From an uncultured Clostridia bacterium (GTDB lineage Bacteria > Bacillota > Clostridia > TANB77 > CAG-508), in assembly GCA_934130435.1 (NCBI GenBank), contig CAKOYB010000019.1, forward strand, positions 1 through 14,107: 14,107 nucleotides of DNA, given 5' to 3'. Under the pieces are notes generated by a model. It worked only from the letters and a program-made list of their open reading frames with translations. It ran no database searches and was not told the origin of the DNA. The position numbers and the translations under genes were made by a program. This document shows positions 1 to 8,403 of the stretch, one piece after another. How positions within the stretch are numbered: position 1 is the first letter of the stretch; each line of letters starts with the position of its first letter.

Positions 1-95
<95 letters not shown>

Positions 96-153
96 TTGTA
101 ATTTCTCCTTTTATATTTTCTTGCGTTATATTTTACTTTAATTAACTATTTTT

Positions 154-182
154 ATTATTACATAAGAAAATTTAATTTTCAA
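154..182 (-). promoter_or_regulatory. Putative sigma-A promoter of the left-edge gene
   Basis: On the minus strand a TTGAAA -35 (182-177), a 17-nt spacer and AATAAT (159-154) preceded by TGT (extended -10) lie about 60 nt upstream of the ATG at 95. In such AT-rich DNA single promoter matches are weak evidence; the position and spacing fit. Confidence 0.45.
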
Positions 183-269
183 TAGTTTATACAAAATTTA
201 ATATCATAAATTATTATCGTTTTAAGCCTATTTTTCTATATAATTTTTTAAATGAATGATTTTTCCCCA

Positions 270-1622
270 TTAGAGCTTCATTACATTTACTGCTATTGCA
301 AAATATATTAAAATTGAACATGTGTCTACTATTGTAGTTATTAATGGTGCTGCCATTATAGCCGGATCCAGTTTTAATTTTTTTGCTAACATAGGTAATA
401 TACAACCTAGTAACTTTGCTAATAAAACTGTTCCAACCAGTGTACTGCCTAAAACAATTGCTAATCTAATATCTTTATATTGTAATACTATCCTTACTCC
501 ATTGCATATTGCAAGTGCAATTCCAACCAATAATGCAACTCTAAATTCTTTCCATATTGCTCTAAAAAAATCTTTTAGTTTTATCTCGTCAACTGCCATA
601 CCACGAATTATCAGTGTAGAGCTTTGTGAACCGCAATTTCCTCCTGTACCCATTATCATTGGTATAAACGAAACTAATACAGGTATTGCTGCAAAAGCAT
701 TTTCATAATGTGTTATAATTAGTCCTGTAATTGTAGAAGATAACATAAGAATTAATAGCCATAATATTCTATTTTTAGCATGTTTAAATACAGATGTCTT
801 AAAATAGGTATCTTCTGTTGGTGTCATTGCCGCCATTATCTCAAAATCTTCTGTATTTTCCTCTTGTATTACATCTATAGCATCATCTACAGTAATAATT
901 CCTACTAATCTTTCTTCTTTATCTACTACTGGAAGTGCCATAAAGTCATATTTATCAAATTTTTTAGCAACTTCTTCTTGATCATCTAAAGTAAATACAG
1001 TTATAACATTTGTTTCCATTATATCTTTAATTTGTATATTTTTATCTGATAATAATAAATCCTTAACTGTAACTAATCCTTTAATTTTCCTTCTAGTATC
1101 TAATACATAGCATGTATATATTGTTTCTTTATCTATACCAATTTTTCTTATTTTTTCAAAAGCTTCTTCAACTGTCATGTTTACTTTTAAGTCAATGAAT
1201 TCAGTGGTCATAATGCTTCCTGCTGAATCATCTGGGTATTTTAAAAGTTCATTTATCGTTTTTCTATCTTCTTTACTTACTGTTTTTAGTATACGTTTTA
1301 CAACATTTGATGGCATTTCTTCTATCAAATCAACTGTATCATCCATAAATAATTCATCTATAACAAGCTTCAGTTCTTTATCAGTAAGTAAGTTTATTAA
1401 TTTTTCTTGAATATCTGTATCCATATATGAAAAAGTTTCTGCTGCTTCATCTTTTGATAACAATCTAAATAGTATTGCCATATCTTCGTTTGTTAAATCA
1501 TCAAATAAACCAGAAATATCTTGGCTGTTTAATTTATCTATATACTCTTGTAAACTGGTATATTTCTTTTCTTCTAATAATTCTATAACTTTTTCTTTTA
1601 TTTCATTAATTTCTTCATTCAT
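270..1622 (-). CDS. mgtE: Magnesium transporter MgtE
   Basis: MgtE is a homodimeric, Mg2+-gated Mg2+ channel/transporter of the inner membrane. The 450-residue product has the usual order: an N-terminal helical MgtE_N domain (about 20-125), a tandem CBS pair (about 130-255) that senses intracellular Mg2+, then a C-terminal five-helix membrane domain (about 285-450). In the membrane part the GTGGNCGSQ stretch and the last-helix motif with DPA (D419) and TTIVDT (D433) match the family; the latter Asp corresponds to the pore Asp of Thermus MgtE. The length is typical. The ATG is preceded by AAAGG. It starts 19 nt after the radical SAM gene, so it is probably the last gene of a three-gene transcript. 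No M-box riboswitch fits the short gap. No clear terminator follows it. Confidence 0.95.
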   Translation of the reverse strand: MNEEINEIKEKVIELLEEKKYTSLQEYIDKLNSQDISGLFDDLTNEDMAILFRLLSKDEAAETFSYMDTDIQEKLINLLTDKELKLVIDELFMDDTVDLIEEMPSNVVKRILKTVSKEDRKTINELLKYPDDSAGSIMTTEFIDLKVNMTVEEAFEKIRKIGIDKETIYTCYVLDTRRKIKGLVTVKDLLLSDKNIQIKDIMETNVITVFTLDDQEEVAKKFDKYDFMALPVVDKEERLVGIITVDDAIDVIQEENTEDFEIMAAMTPTEDTYFKTSVFKHAKNRILWLLILMLSSTITGLIITHYENAFAAIPVLVSFIPMIMGTGGNCGSQSSTLIIRGMAVDEIKLKDFFRAIWKEFRVALLVGIALAICNGVRIVLQYKDIRLAIVLGSTLVGTVLLAKLLGCILPMLAKKLKLDPAIMAAPLITTIVDTCSILIYFAIAVNVMKL

Positions 1623-1641
1623 TAATACTACAACCTTTCAT

Positions 1642-2541
1642 TTATAATCCAGAACAATCAAAATTAGGAACATATTCTTCTTCATGTTCTCCTAATTCTT
1701 GTATATATCCGTTTTCTATTTCCAGTTTTTCTATGTACTCTTCTATTTCATTATATTCTTGTTTATTTATTTTTCTATTTAAAGTTTCATTTTGTTTTGC
1801 CTTATATGTAGGAAAATACTGTGCCATAATACTTATATAAACATTATTACCAAATTCATTTTTTATCCATTTTAAAACTTTCTTTGAATTCTCTATATTA
1901 TTGGGTAATATTAAATGTCTTATTATTATTCCTTTTTTTATAATACCATTCTCATCAAATTGTGGTTTTCCAACTTGTTTATACATCTCTTTTATTGCTT
2001 CTGTCGCGTATTCAAAATAATTATTTACTTTTGAATACTCTTGTGCCAAATTATCAAAATAGTATTTAAGATCTGGCAGATATACGTCTATATATCCATT
2101 TAAAGCTTTTATCGTTTGAACATTCTCATATGCATTTGTATTATATATAATTGGTATTGTTAAACCCATTTTTCTAGCAATTTTTATTGCCTCAATTATT
2201 TGATAAACATACATTGTTGGTGTTACGAGATTTATATTATTTGCACCATTTTTTTCTTGTTTAATAAATATATTTGCAAGTTCATCTATTGTAATTATTT
2301 TTCCTTTTCCATTATGACTTATTTCATAATTTTGACAAAATTCACATTTTAAATTACAGTTTGAAAAAAATATCGTTCCAGAACCGTTTTCACCACTAAT
2401 GCATGGTTCTTCATAATAGTGTAAAGATGCTAAAGCAACCTTTACTTTATTACCACATTTGCAAAATCCATTCTCATTTATATTTCTATTTACTTTACAA
2501 TTATGTGGGCATATTTTACATTCTTTTAATTCTTCTAACAT
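1642..2541 (-). CDS. PflX-like radical SAM protein (COG1313 type)
   Basis: A 299-residue radical SAM enzyme of the pyruvate formate-lyase-activase-like group. The SAM/[4Fe-4S] motif is CNLKCEFCQN (Cys62, Cys66, Cys69), the CxxxCxxC signature. An N-terminal Cys cluster (C8, C11, C15, C27, C29, in KECKICPHNCKVNR...GFCKCG) could hold a second metal centre and is typical of the PflX/COG1313 family, whose substrate is not established. No glycyl radical enzyme is visible nearby, so a PFL-activating role is not supported by context. The ATG has AGGAAG upstream at good spacing. The gene follows the membrane metallopeptidase gene by only 9 nt and precedes mgtE by 19 nt, indicating co-transcription. 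Confidence 0.85.
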   Translation of the reverse strand: MLEELKECKICPHNCKVNRNINENGFCKCGNKVKVALASLHYYEEPCISGENGSGTIFFSNCNLKCEFCQNYEISHNGKGKIITIDELANIFIKQEKNGANNINLVTPTMYVYQIIEAIKIARKMGLTIPIIYNTNAYENVQTIKALNGYIDVYLPDLKYYFDNLAQEYSKVNNYFEYATEAIKEMYKQVGKPQFDENGIIKKGIIIRHLILPNNIENSKKVLKWIKNEFGNNVYISIMAQYFPTYKAKQNETLNRKINKQEYNEIEEYIEKLEIENGYIQELGEHEEEYVPNFDCSGL

Positions 2542-2550
2542 AATTACTTC

Positions 2551-3240
2551 CTATATAATAATTATAATTTGATAAATTATAATCTTTAGTACATTCTTTG
2601 AAATTAATATAAAATTAGTAGTTTTGCTTCCTAATTCTGTTACATATTTATATTCTTTATTTAACTCATCTTTCTCCTTTTTAGAAAAATTGTTTTTTGA
2701 GTTTATATATTCTTTCGCAATTGTTGGAGCTTTTATAATTGCCTCATTTTCTAAGCTTTCTCTTATTATGTATTGTATAGTAACCATAAAAGTTATTATA
2801 GCTGTTTGAGCTAGTGTATTATTTAACTTATTAAACAATGTTAAAATTGATATAATAAAAAAATAAATATTAAATATATTACTAAAAATAAAGTTGAACC
2901 ATAATGTAATCTTGTTTTGTGTTGAATGAATGCATTCGTGTGCAATTGTTTGAACCTTCATATAGTTTTGTTTAAATTTTCCAATTATTATTTTATTAGT
3001 TAATACAATATATAATGAGTTTTTACTTTTAGGATCTTCTTCTATTTTTACAGATTCATTTCCTACTAGATTCAATATTTCCTTACACATTTTATTATCT
3101 TCTTCAAATCTTGCTGACATTTTTTCTAGAGTCTTATTGCTTCTTTTCTTTAATTCAAATATTTCTTTTAATTTTATGTCTAGTGCAAGTTTTAATATTA
3201 TAATTAAGATCACACAAAGTAATAAGATAAAAAATTCCAT
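2551..3240 (-). CDS. Membrane zinc metallopeptidase-like protein (HExxH), YugP-like
   Basis: A 229-residue integral membrane protein with a zinc-protease motif: AHECIHSTQ, the HExxH at residues 101-105. A downstream ESLENEA (161-167) in a helical context could give the third (Glu) ligand, as in YugP/DUF2268-like gluzincins; this is inference. Hydrophobic segments are at about 3-20, 112-136, 142-160 and 209-229, so the HExxH sits just before a membrane hairpin. Overall similarity to YugP (membrane Zn protease of Firmicutes) is by layout only and the protein may be a separate family. The start has AGGAG 6 nt upstream. It is the first gene of the mgtE group and lies just after the ylbF terminator, so its promoter must lie in 3241-3285 or within the upstream gene. 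The substrate is unknown. Confidence 0.6.
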   Translation of the reverse strand: MEFFILLLCVILIIILKLALDIKLKEIFELKKRSNKTLEKMSARFEEDNKMCKEILNLVGNESVKIEEDPKSKNSLYIVLTNKIIIGKFKQNYMKVQTIAHECIHSTQNKITLWFNFIFSNIFNIYFFIISILTLFNKLNNTLAQTAIITFMVTIQYIIRESLENEAIIKAPTIAKEYINSKNNFSKKEKDELNKEYKYVTELGSKTTNFILISKNVLKIIIYQIIIII

Positions 3241-3285
3241 ATTTACTCCTAATAATATAAAATATAATTTTTAAATGAAAAATAA

Positions 3286-3317
3286 AAAAGAGCTTCAAAT
3301 TAGTTTGAAGCTCTTTT
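3286..3317 (-). terminator. Rho-independent terminator after the ylbF-like gene
   Basis: A perfect 14-bp stem (3286-3299 with 3304-3317) closes a 4-nt loop. It begins directly after the TAG at 3318-3320 and is followed on the minus strand by a run of T. A-runs on the other side make it potentially bidirectional. Confidence 0.93.
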
Positions 3318-3653
3318 CTAGTTTAATACATCTTTTACTGATTCACCTATTATTTTATTAACATCTGCTAATAGTATATTAAACTTAAATTCTGAGTCGA
3401 AGTAATCTTTTACTTCATTGATTGCTATTAATTCTGTATAAAGTTCCTGCATTTTTTTCTCTTTTTCCTTATCGCATTCCTTCCCTTGTAATGCAGATAT
3501 TTGTACTTCATATCTAATTTTTTCAAATTCCTTTATTCTATTCTCAAGTTCAGCATTCGACTGTATTCGCTCTTTAGTTCTTTTAAATTCAATATATTCA
3601 TTCGATGATTTAATTTCTTGCGCTAGTTTATTTGCAGTATCATAAACATTCAT
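3318..3653 (-). CDS. YlbF/YmcA-family protein
   Basis: A 111-residue all-helical protein of the YlbF/YheA/YmcA (Com_YlbF) family. In Bacillus YlbF, YmcA and YaaT form a complex that affects RNase Y activity, competence, biofilm and sporulation. The sequence fits by length, a charged amphipathic helix (about 20-75, with NAELENRIKEFEKIR) and the C-terminal segment FNILLADVNKIIGESVKDVL typical of the family. The paralogue (YlbF, YmcA or YheA) cannot be decided from sequence alone. AGGAG lies 8 nt before the ATG. It is 20 nt downstream of the glycosyltransferase and followed at once by a terminator, so the two form one transcript. Confidence 0.8.
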   Translation of the reverse strand: MNVYDTANKLAQEIKSSNEYIEFKRTKERIQSNAELENRIKEFEKIRYEVQISALQGKECDKEKEKKMQELYTELIAINEVKDYFDSEFKFNILLADVNKIIGESVKDVLN

Positions 3654-3673
3654 TTTTCTATCTCCTAATTATT

Positions 3674-4966
3674 TTAAGCATATGCTTGACGTTTTCTGAA
3701 TTCTAGTAAATTAGAAATCTCTTTTTCTTCTCCCTTAAGTCTTCTAACTTTAGATGCCTTTTCTTGCTCTATTTGTTTTGCTTGTCTTGCTGCCATTGTT
3801 TCACATATTGCTTTTTGATATGTAAAGTGTGTATCTTGTGCTATTTTAGTCCAATTATATTTTTCTTTTACTATAGTCTTTGCATTTTTTGCAATTTCAT
3901 TACATAATTTATGGTCAAATAACAATGTTAGTATGGAATCCGCAATTGAATTAGCATTTCCAGCATAACTTTTCATTCCATTAACTCCATGTTCAACTAT
4001 TTCATTTAGTCCACCAATATCTGAAACAACAACAGGATTCCCTGCTAGCATTCCTTCTAGGGCTACAATTCCAAATGGTTCATATGTACTTGGAAATACA
4101 GCTATATCAGCACATTTATATAATTTGCATAAATCTTTGTGATTCATATATCCTGTAAAATATACTTTGTTTCCTAATCCTAGGTAATCCACTTGCTGCT
4201 TTAACTCATCGTACATTCCGCCTTTTCCAGCTATTACTAATTTAGCATCATTATAATTTTGTAATATTTTGGGCATCGATGCAATTAAATGTTGAACACC
4301 TTTTTCATATACTAGTCTTCCCGCATATAATATAATTTTTTCATTATCAGATGCATAGTTTCTTCTAAAATCATAGTCCTTCTCTATTCCACTATACATT
4401 GTTAAGTTAACTCCATTAGGTATTACATTTATTTTTTCAAATGGTAATCCAAAGTTTCTTTGTAATTCACATTTCATATAATTACTATTAACAATTACTT
4501 CATTTGCTTCATATGTTAGCATCCATTCTGTATCATTAATGTACCTTTGTGTTTCGTCGTGTATTCCACTATTTCTTCCTGCCTCTGTTGCATGTATTGT
4601 TGCAACAATTGGAATATCATATGAATTTTTTATTGATTTTGCTGCATATGCTACTAGCCAATCATGTGCATGTATTACATCAAACTTTCCGTTTTTTGCC
4701 ATTATTTCATTTGCTTTTGCAATTAAGTTAAAGTTTAGTTGCATAATCCAATCAATAAAATTGTTCGGATTAATCATATAGTTGTCTACTCTATAAACCT
4801 TTACTCCTTTGTCATCCTCAAAATATGGAACGTTTCCTTCTTTGTATGTTACAACAGTAACTTCATGTCCGTCTTTAATTAATCTATGTGATAGGTCATA
4901 TACAACTCTTGCTATTCCTCCAACTATTCTAGGTGGATACTCCCATGTTAGCATTAGTATTTTCAT
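3674..4966 (-). CDS. GT4-family glycosyltransferase (glycogen/starch-synthase-like)
   Basis: A 430-residue GT-B-fold retaining glycosyltransferase, cytoplasmic, using a nucleotide sugar donor. The N-terminal Rossmann domain starts MKILMLTWEYPP with the acceptor-site GGIARVV loop (about 16-22); HAHDW is at 99-103. The donor domain has GRLVYEKG (216-223), the PSTYEPFGIVALE E-x7-E motif (E296, E304) and SDIGGLNEIV. The C-terminus ends in a charged tail. The EYPP..GG start resembles glycogen-synthase-like GT4/GT5 enzymes, but the substrate cannot be assigned. I chose the ATG at 4966 because AGGAG lies 9 nt before it; a TTG two codons upstream would leave only 3 nt. It is the first gene of a two-gene transcript with the YlbF-like gene and is divergent from mutS2. 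Confidence 0.88.
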   Translation of the reverse strand: MKILMLTWEYPPRIVGGIARVVYDLSHRLIKDGHEVTVVTYKEGNVPYFEDDKGVKVYRVDNYMINPNNFIDWIMQLNFNLIAKANEIMAKNGKFDVIHAHDWLVAYAAKSIKNSYDIPIVATIHATEAGRNSGIHDETQRYINDTEWMLTYEANEVIVNSNYMKCELQRNFGLPFEKINVIPNGVNLTMYSGIEKDYDFRRNYASDNEKIILYAGRLVYEKGVQHLIASMPKILQNYNDAKLVIAGKGGMYDELKQQVDYLGLGNKVYFTGYMNHKDLCKLYKCADIAVFPSTYEPFGIVALEGMLAGNPVVVSDIGGLNEIVEHGVNGMKSYAGNANSIADSILTLLFDHKLCNEIAKNAKTIVKEKYNWTKIAQDTHFTYQKAICETMAARQAKQIEQEKASKVRRLKGEEKEISNLLEFRKRQAYA

Positions 4967-5010
4967 AACCAAATGCTCCTTTCAATATTATCTTTTGTTT
5001 ATTTACTAAT

Positions 5011-5040
5011 TTTATACAAAATATTCCAAAAAGTAAACAA
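5011..5040 (-). promoter_or_regulatory. Putative promoter of the glycosyltransferase-ylbF unit
   Basis: On the minus strand TTGTTT (5040-5035), an 18-nt spacer and TATAAA (5016-5011) lie 45 nt before the ATG at 4966. The -35 is poor, so this is a moderate call. Confidence 0.45.
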
Positions 5041-5105
5041 TTATTTGAAATTTTTTTATTTTTTTATTTTCTTCGTCCACACTTTATTTCTAATTCATGT
5101 TTTAG

Positions 5106-5134
5106 TTGCTATTTCAGCATTTTTTTAGTATAAT
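5106..5134 (+). promoter_or_regulatory. Sigma-A promoter of mutS2
   Basis: TTGCTA (5106-5111), a 17-nt spacer and a perfect TATAAT (5129-5134) lie 27 nt before the mutS2 ATG. The RBS AGGAG is at 5151-5155. Confidence 0.75.
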
Positions 5135-5161
5135 TATTAAAATTTATATTAGGAGTTTTAA

Positions 5162-7534
5162 ATGAATAAAAAATATTTAGATAAATTAGAATATAATAGT
5201 GTTTTATTAGAGTTAAGTTCTTTTTGTAAAACTGAATCTGGTAAAAAACTTTGTATGTCTTTAGAACCTACTTTTAGTTTTGAAAAAGTTTCAAAACTTC
5301 AAATGCAGACACTCTCTGCATTTACAGTTTTAGTAAAATATTCTACACCACCAATAAGTAACTTTTCTTCAATAGATCTGTCTTTAAAAAAATTAAAGAG
5401 TAATAATATTCTTTCTCCAAAAGAATTATTAGATATTGCTAGAATATTGCAAATGTCTAGGGATCTATTTAGTTACTTTGATGATATAAAAAAAGAGACT
5501 GAAGCTTCTGAATATTCAAGTATTGAAAATTATTTTTTAAATTTATACTGTAATATTGAACTTGAAAAAGAAATCTTTGCCAAAATAATAGATGATATTA
5601 CTTTAGATGATAAAGCTTCTAATAACTTATATTCAATAAGGAAAAACATTAAGCTTTTCGAATTACAAATAAAAGAAAAACTATATAAATTTATACATAC
5701 TGCCACATACTCTAAATATATGATGGATCCAGTTATTACTATAAGAAACAACAGATTTGTTGTTCCTGTAAAAAGCGAATATCGTAGCCTAGTCCCTGGA
5801 TTTATTCACGATATATCTTCAAGTGGATCTACAGTATTTATAGAACCTACTGCTATCTTTGAATTAAATAATAAAATTAACAGCTTAAAATTAGATGAAA
5901 ATATAGAAATTGAAAAGATTTTAGCTAATATCTCTGACAAAATAAAACCTTTTGTGGAGCTTTTATATAATGATGTTCAATTAATATCTAATATTGATTT
6001 TCTATTTGCAAAGGCAGAATATGCCAAAGCAACAGATTCAATTTCGCCCACTTTAAATAAAGATAAAAAGTTTAACTTAATAAAAGCAAGACATCCTTTA
6101 ATTTCTAAAAATTCTGTTGTTCCAATTAATGTTTATTTAGGTTTAGAAAATTCTAGTTTAGTTATTACTGGTCCAAATACTGGTGGAAAAACTGTTACTT
6201 TAAAAACTGTAGGGCTACTACATCTAATGGCATATAGTGGACTTATGATACCAGCTAACGAACATAGCTCAATATTTGTTTTTGATAATATATTTGCAGA
6301 CATTGGTGATGAACAAAGTATAAGTGAATCATTAAGTACATTTTCATCACATATGAAAAATATTATAGAAATAACTAATTTAGCAACATGCCAAAGTTTA
6401 ATTTTGTTAGATGAGTTAGGATCAGGTACAGATCCAATTGAAGGAAGCAGATTAGCTATTAGCATTTTGGAATATTTTAATAATCTTGGTTGCTTATGTA
6501 TTTCTACAACTCATTATCAAGAAATTAAAAACTATGTCATGACCCATGACCATTTTATTAATGCTAGTGCAGAATTTGATATTGAAAATTTAAAACCTAC
6601 ATATAACATTATTATGGGAATTCCAGGTAAAAGTAATGCTTTTGCCATTTCAAGAAAATTGGGGCTTAATCCAAAAATATTAGACAGAGCTCAAGATTTA
6701 GTAAATTCAGATGAAACTAAAATTGAAGATCTCTTAAAACAAATCTATGATGATAAAAAAGCAATTGAAACTGAAAAAATTAATATTGAAAATTATTCTA
6801 ATGAAATAAAAAAGTTAAGAGAATCATTATCTCAAGATAATATAGAAAAACAAATAAAGGCTAAAGAGATAATTGAAAACGCTAAAATTGAGGCACGAAA
6901 CATTTTGCTTTCTGCAAAAGATGAAGCAACCTCAATCATTAGAAAGATAAACAGCCTTCCTAATTCAAATAATAACGAAAATATAAAGGATTTAAATAAT
7001 CTAAGAAATTCTCTTAACAATTCAATAAAGAATATTGGTTTTGCCACAGATGAAAATAATAATATAACATTAGAAAAGGGTGATTTAACAGTAGGCACAA
7101 ATGTAGTAATTAAAAACTTAAATCAACACGGTACAATTTCTGGAAAAGTTTCTAATAATAGAGTAGAAGTTCTCGTTGGAAGTAATAAATTAAATGTAGA
7201 CATAAGCAACTTAGAACTTGACAACTCTACTATTAATAAAAAAGACACTTTAGTAAAATCAACAACTAAATCAAATATAACTTCAAAAAATGTTTCAAGT
7301 GAAATAAACGTAATCGGCTTAAATGTTGATGAAGCAGTTTATGTAATAGATAAATATCTAGATGATTGCTCTTTATCCAGCATAAAAAAAGTACGCATTG
7401 TTCATGGTAAAGGAACAGGAAAACTAAGAACTGGCATTCATAGTTTTCTAAAAAATAATAGTCATGTTAAGTCATTTAGAATAGGCACTTTTGGAGAAGG
7501 TGAAATGGGCGTAACTATTGTAGAATTAAAATAG
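5162..7534 (+). CDS. mutS2: Endonuclease MutS2 (Smr-domain MutS homologue)
   Basis: MutS2 is a homodimeric MutS-fold ATPase with a C-terminal Smr nuclease domain. It limits homologous recombination in some bacteria; in Bacillus it acts on collided ribosomes (RqcU). The 790-residue length is standard. The core (1-330) lacks the mismatch-recognition domain, as in the family. The ATPase has Walker A GPNTGGKT (337-344), and Walker B with LILLDELGSGTDP (D417, E418) and a TTHYQE segment. A coiled coil (about 515-620) and a KOW-like segment precede the Smr domain (about 715-790), whose HGKGTGKLR is intact; the usual LDLRG-like start is here INVIGLN, lacking Arg. The ATG has AGGAG 6 nt upstream. It is a single-gene unit with its own promoter and terminator. 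Confidence 0.97.
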   Translation: MNKKYLDKLEYNSVLLELSSFCKTESGKKLCMSLEPTFSFEKVSKLQMQTLSAFTVLVKYSTPPISNFSSIDLSLKKLKSNNILSPKELLDIARILQMSRDLFSYFDDIKKETEASEYSSIENYFLNLYCNIELEKEIFAKIIDDITLDDKASNNLYSIRKNIKLFELQIKEKLYKFIHTATYSKYMMDPVITIRNNRFVVPVKSEYRSLVPGFIHDISSSGSTVFIEPTAIFELNNKINSLKLDENIEIEKILANISDKIKPFVELLYNDVQLISNIDFLFAKAEYAKATDSISPTLNKDKKFNLIKARHPLISKNSVVPINVYLGLENSSLVITGPNTGGKTVTLKTVGLLHLMAYSGLMIPANEHSSIFVFDNIFADIGDEQSISESLSTFSSHMKNIIEITNLATCQSLILLDELGSGTDPIEGSRLAISILEYFNNLGCLCISTTHYQEIKNYVMTHDHFINASAEFDIENLKPTYNIIMGIPGKSNAFAISRKLGLNPKILDRAQDLVNSDETKIEDLLKQIYDDKKAIETEKINIENYSNEIKKLRESLSQDNIEKQIKAKEIIENAKIEARNILLSAKDEATSIIRKINSLPNSNNNENIKDLNNLRNSLNNSIKNIGFATDENNNITLEKGDLTVGTNVVIKNLNQHGTISGKVSNNRVEVLVGSNKLNVDISNLELDNSTINKKDTLVKSTTKSNITSKNVSSEINVIGLNVDEAVYVIDKYLDDCSLSSIKKVRIVHGKGTGKLRTGIHSFLKNNSHVKSFRIGTFGEGEMGVTIVELK

Positions 7535-7535
7535 C

Positions 7536-7574
7536 AAAAAGAAGCTTTATCTTAGTTGATAAAGCTTCTTTTTT
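7536..7574. terminator. Bidirectional terminator between mutS2 and secF
   Basis: A perfect 16-bp stem (7536-7551 with 7558-7573) around a TTAGTT loop follows the mutS2 stop; a T-run ends the plus strand, and the A-run on the other side gives T on the minus strand. It can end both mutS2 and readthrough from secF. Confidence 0.93.
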
Positions 7575-7769
7575 ATATAGTAGGAAATTTCTCATTTCCT
7601 ACTATATAAAAAATGCTATAATCGCTATTACCTTTGAGATTTCCTCATTCCATTCGGAAACTCAAATCGGCGAGAACAAAGGGCGACTAAAGTCGCTTTG
7701 TTCCATATACAATAAGGTTAAGTTTCATTAGGTCGTGCATATTTGCAAAGCAAAATACACATATGACAA
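7574..7769. other. Multi-hairpin non-coding element between mutS2 and secF
   Basis: After the mutS2 terminator four inverted repeats follow: a perfect 15-bp stem with 5-nt loop (7574-7588 with 7594-7608); an 11-bp stem with one bulge and an 11-nt loop (7633-7644 with 7656-7666); a 12-bp stem with a 2-nt GG bulge and tetraloop TAAA (7674-7687 with 7692-7703); and a weaker, imperfect one (7732-7767). The stretch is richer in G+C than its neighbours, has no open frame and no known riboswitch I recognise. It could be the 3' untranslated region of secF, a small RNA, or a dispersed repeat. I cannot decide. Confidence 0.5.
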
Positions 7770-8381
7770 TTATTTCTTAACACTACATATAATCATTGTT
7801 ATAAGATAAATCATTAATGCTATTGGCATTGTGTAATTGCTAAAAGGTATTCTAGTAATTACTATTATGCTAAAGAATAGTCCTGCTACTATTAATAAAG
7901 TAACAAAAACTTTGGCTATACTTTTTATTACTTTATTTTCTTTAATGTTTCTAATTCCTACATATAATAATGAAATTACTGTTGCCATAGTTACTGGCCA
8001 AACATATGGACTAACTATAGTTCTAATCCTTGTTGCAGGAACTGCTATTTCATACAATGATAAGTTATCTTTCTCGATTTCATATTTCTCGCAAATTTTA
8101 GATTTAAAATTATCTAATTCTTCTTCTGAATATTCATTAAGTTTAATAGATACAACTTGATTAATCTCTTCTACATCTTGAATATCATACTTTTTATTTG
8201 GAAAACATTCTTTTACAATTGTCTCTACATCTTTTTTGTCATATCCACTTTGTAGGCTAACTTCTATTCTTGTTCCACTTTTATATTCCATTGATTTGTT
8301 AAAACCAATTGTTGCTGTCATAATTATTCCAACTAGTATAACCACTATCACAGCAATAATCATTATTTTTTTATTTTTCAT
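7770..8381 (-). CDS. secF: SecF-like protein, short and divergent
   Basis: A 203-residue membrane protein directly after the SecD-like gene. SecDF helps the Sec translocon release exported proteins using the proton gradient. It has TM1 (5-25), the periplasmic P-domain start SGTRIEVSL (35-43, cf. the family GGT.iev motif), then only three further TM segments (about 126-144, 155-176, 183-200) instead of five. TM4 to TM6 of normal SecF (about 300 residues), including the conserved Asp/Arg relay in the GYS-ND-IVvfDRIRE segment, are not present: the chain ends in ALMIYLITMIICSVKK. No frameshift remnant with a missing half is seen beyond the stop. GGAGG lies 6 nt before the ATG; the gap to secD is 22 nt, so the two are one transcript. 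Confidence 0.7.
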   Translation of the reverse strand: MKNKKIMIIAVIVVILVGIIMTATIGFNKSMEYKSGTRIEVSLQSGYDKKDVETIVKECFPNKKYDIQDVEEINQVVSIKLNEYSEEELDNFKSKICEKYEIEKDNLSLYEIAVPATRIRTIVSPYVWPVTMATVISLLYVGIRNIKENKVIKSIAKVFVTLLIVAGLFFSIIVITRIPFSNYTMPIALMIYLITMIICSVKK

Positions 8382-8403
8382 GTTCTACCTCCATTACTAA
8401 AGA

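Noticed and set aside
1623..1641. Mg2+ (M-box) riboswitch before mgtE
   Set aside because: Only 19 nt separate mgtE from the upstream gene, too short for an M-box.
4967..4972. TTG start two codons upstream of the glycosyltransferase ATG
   Set aside because: It would leave only 3 nt to AGGAG; the ATG at 4966 has a 9-nt spacing and gives the family's usual MKILMLTWEYPP start.
7700..7769. A frameshifted missing half of SecF downstream of its stop
   Set aside because: No reading frame there encodes a hydrophobic helix or the DRIRE motif; the region is hairpin-rich non-coding DNA.
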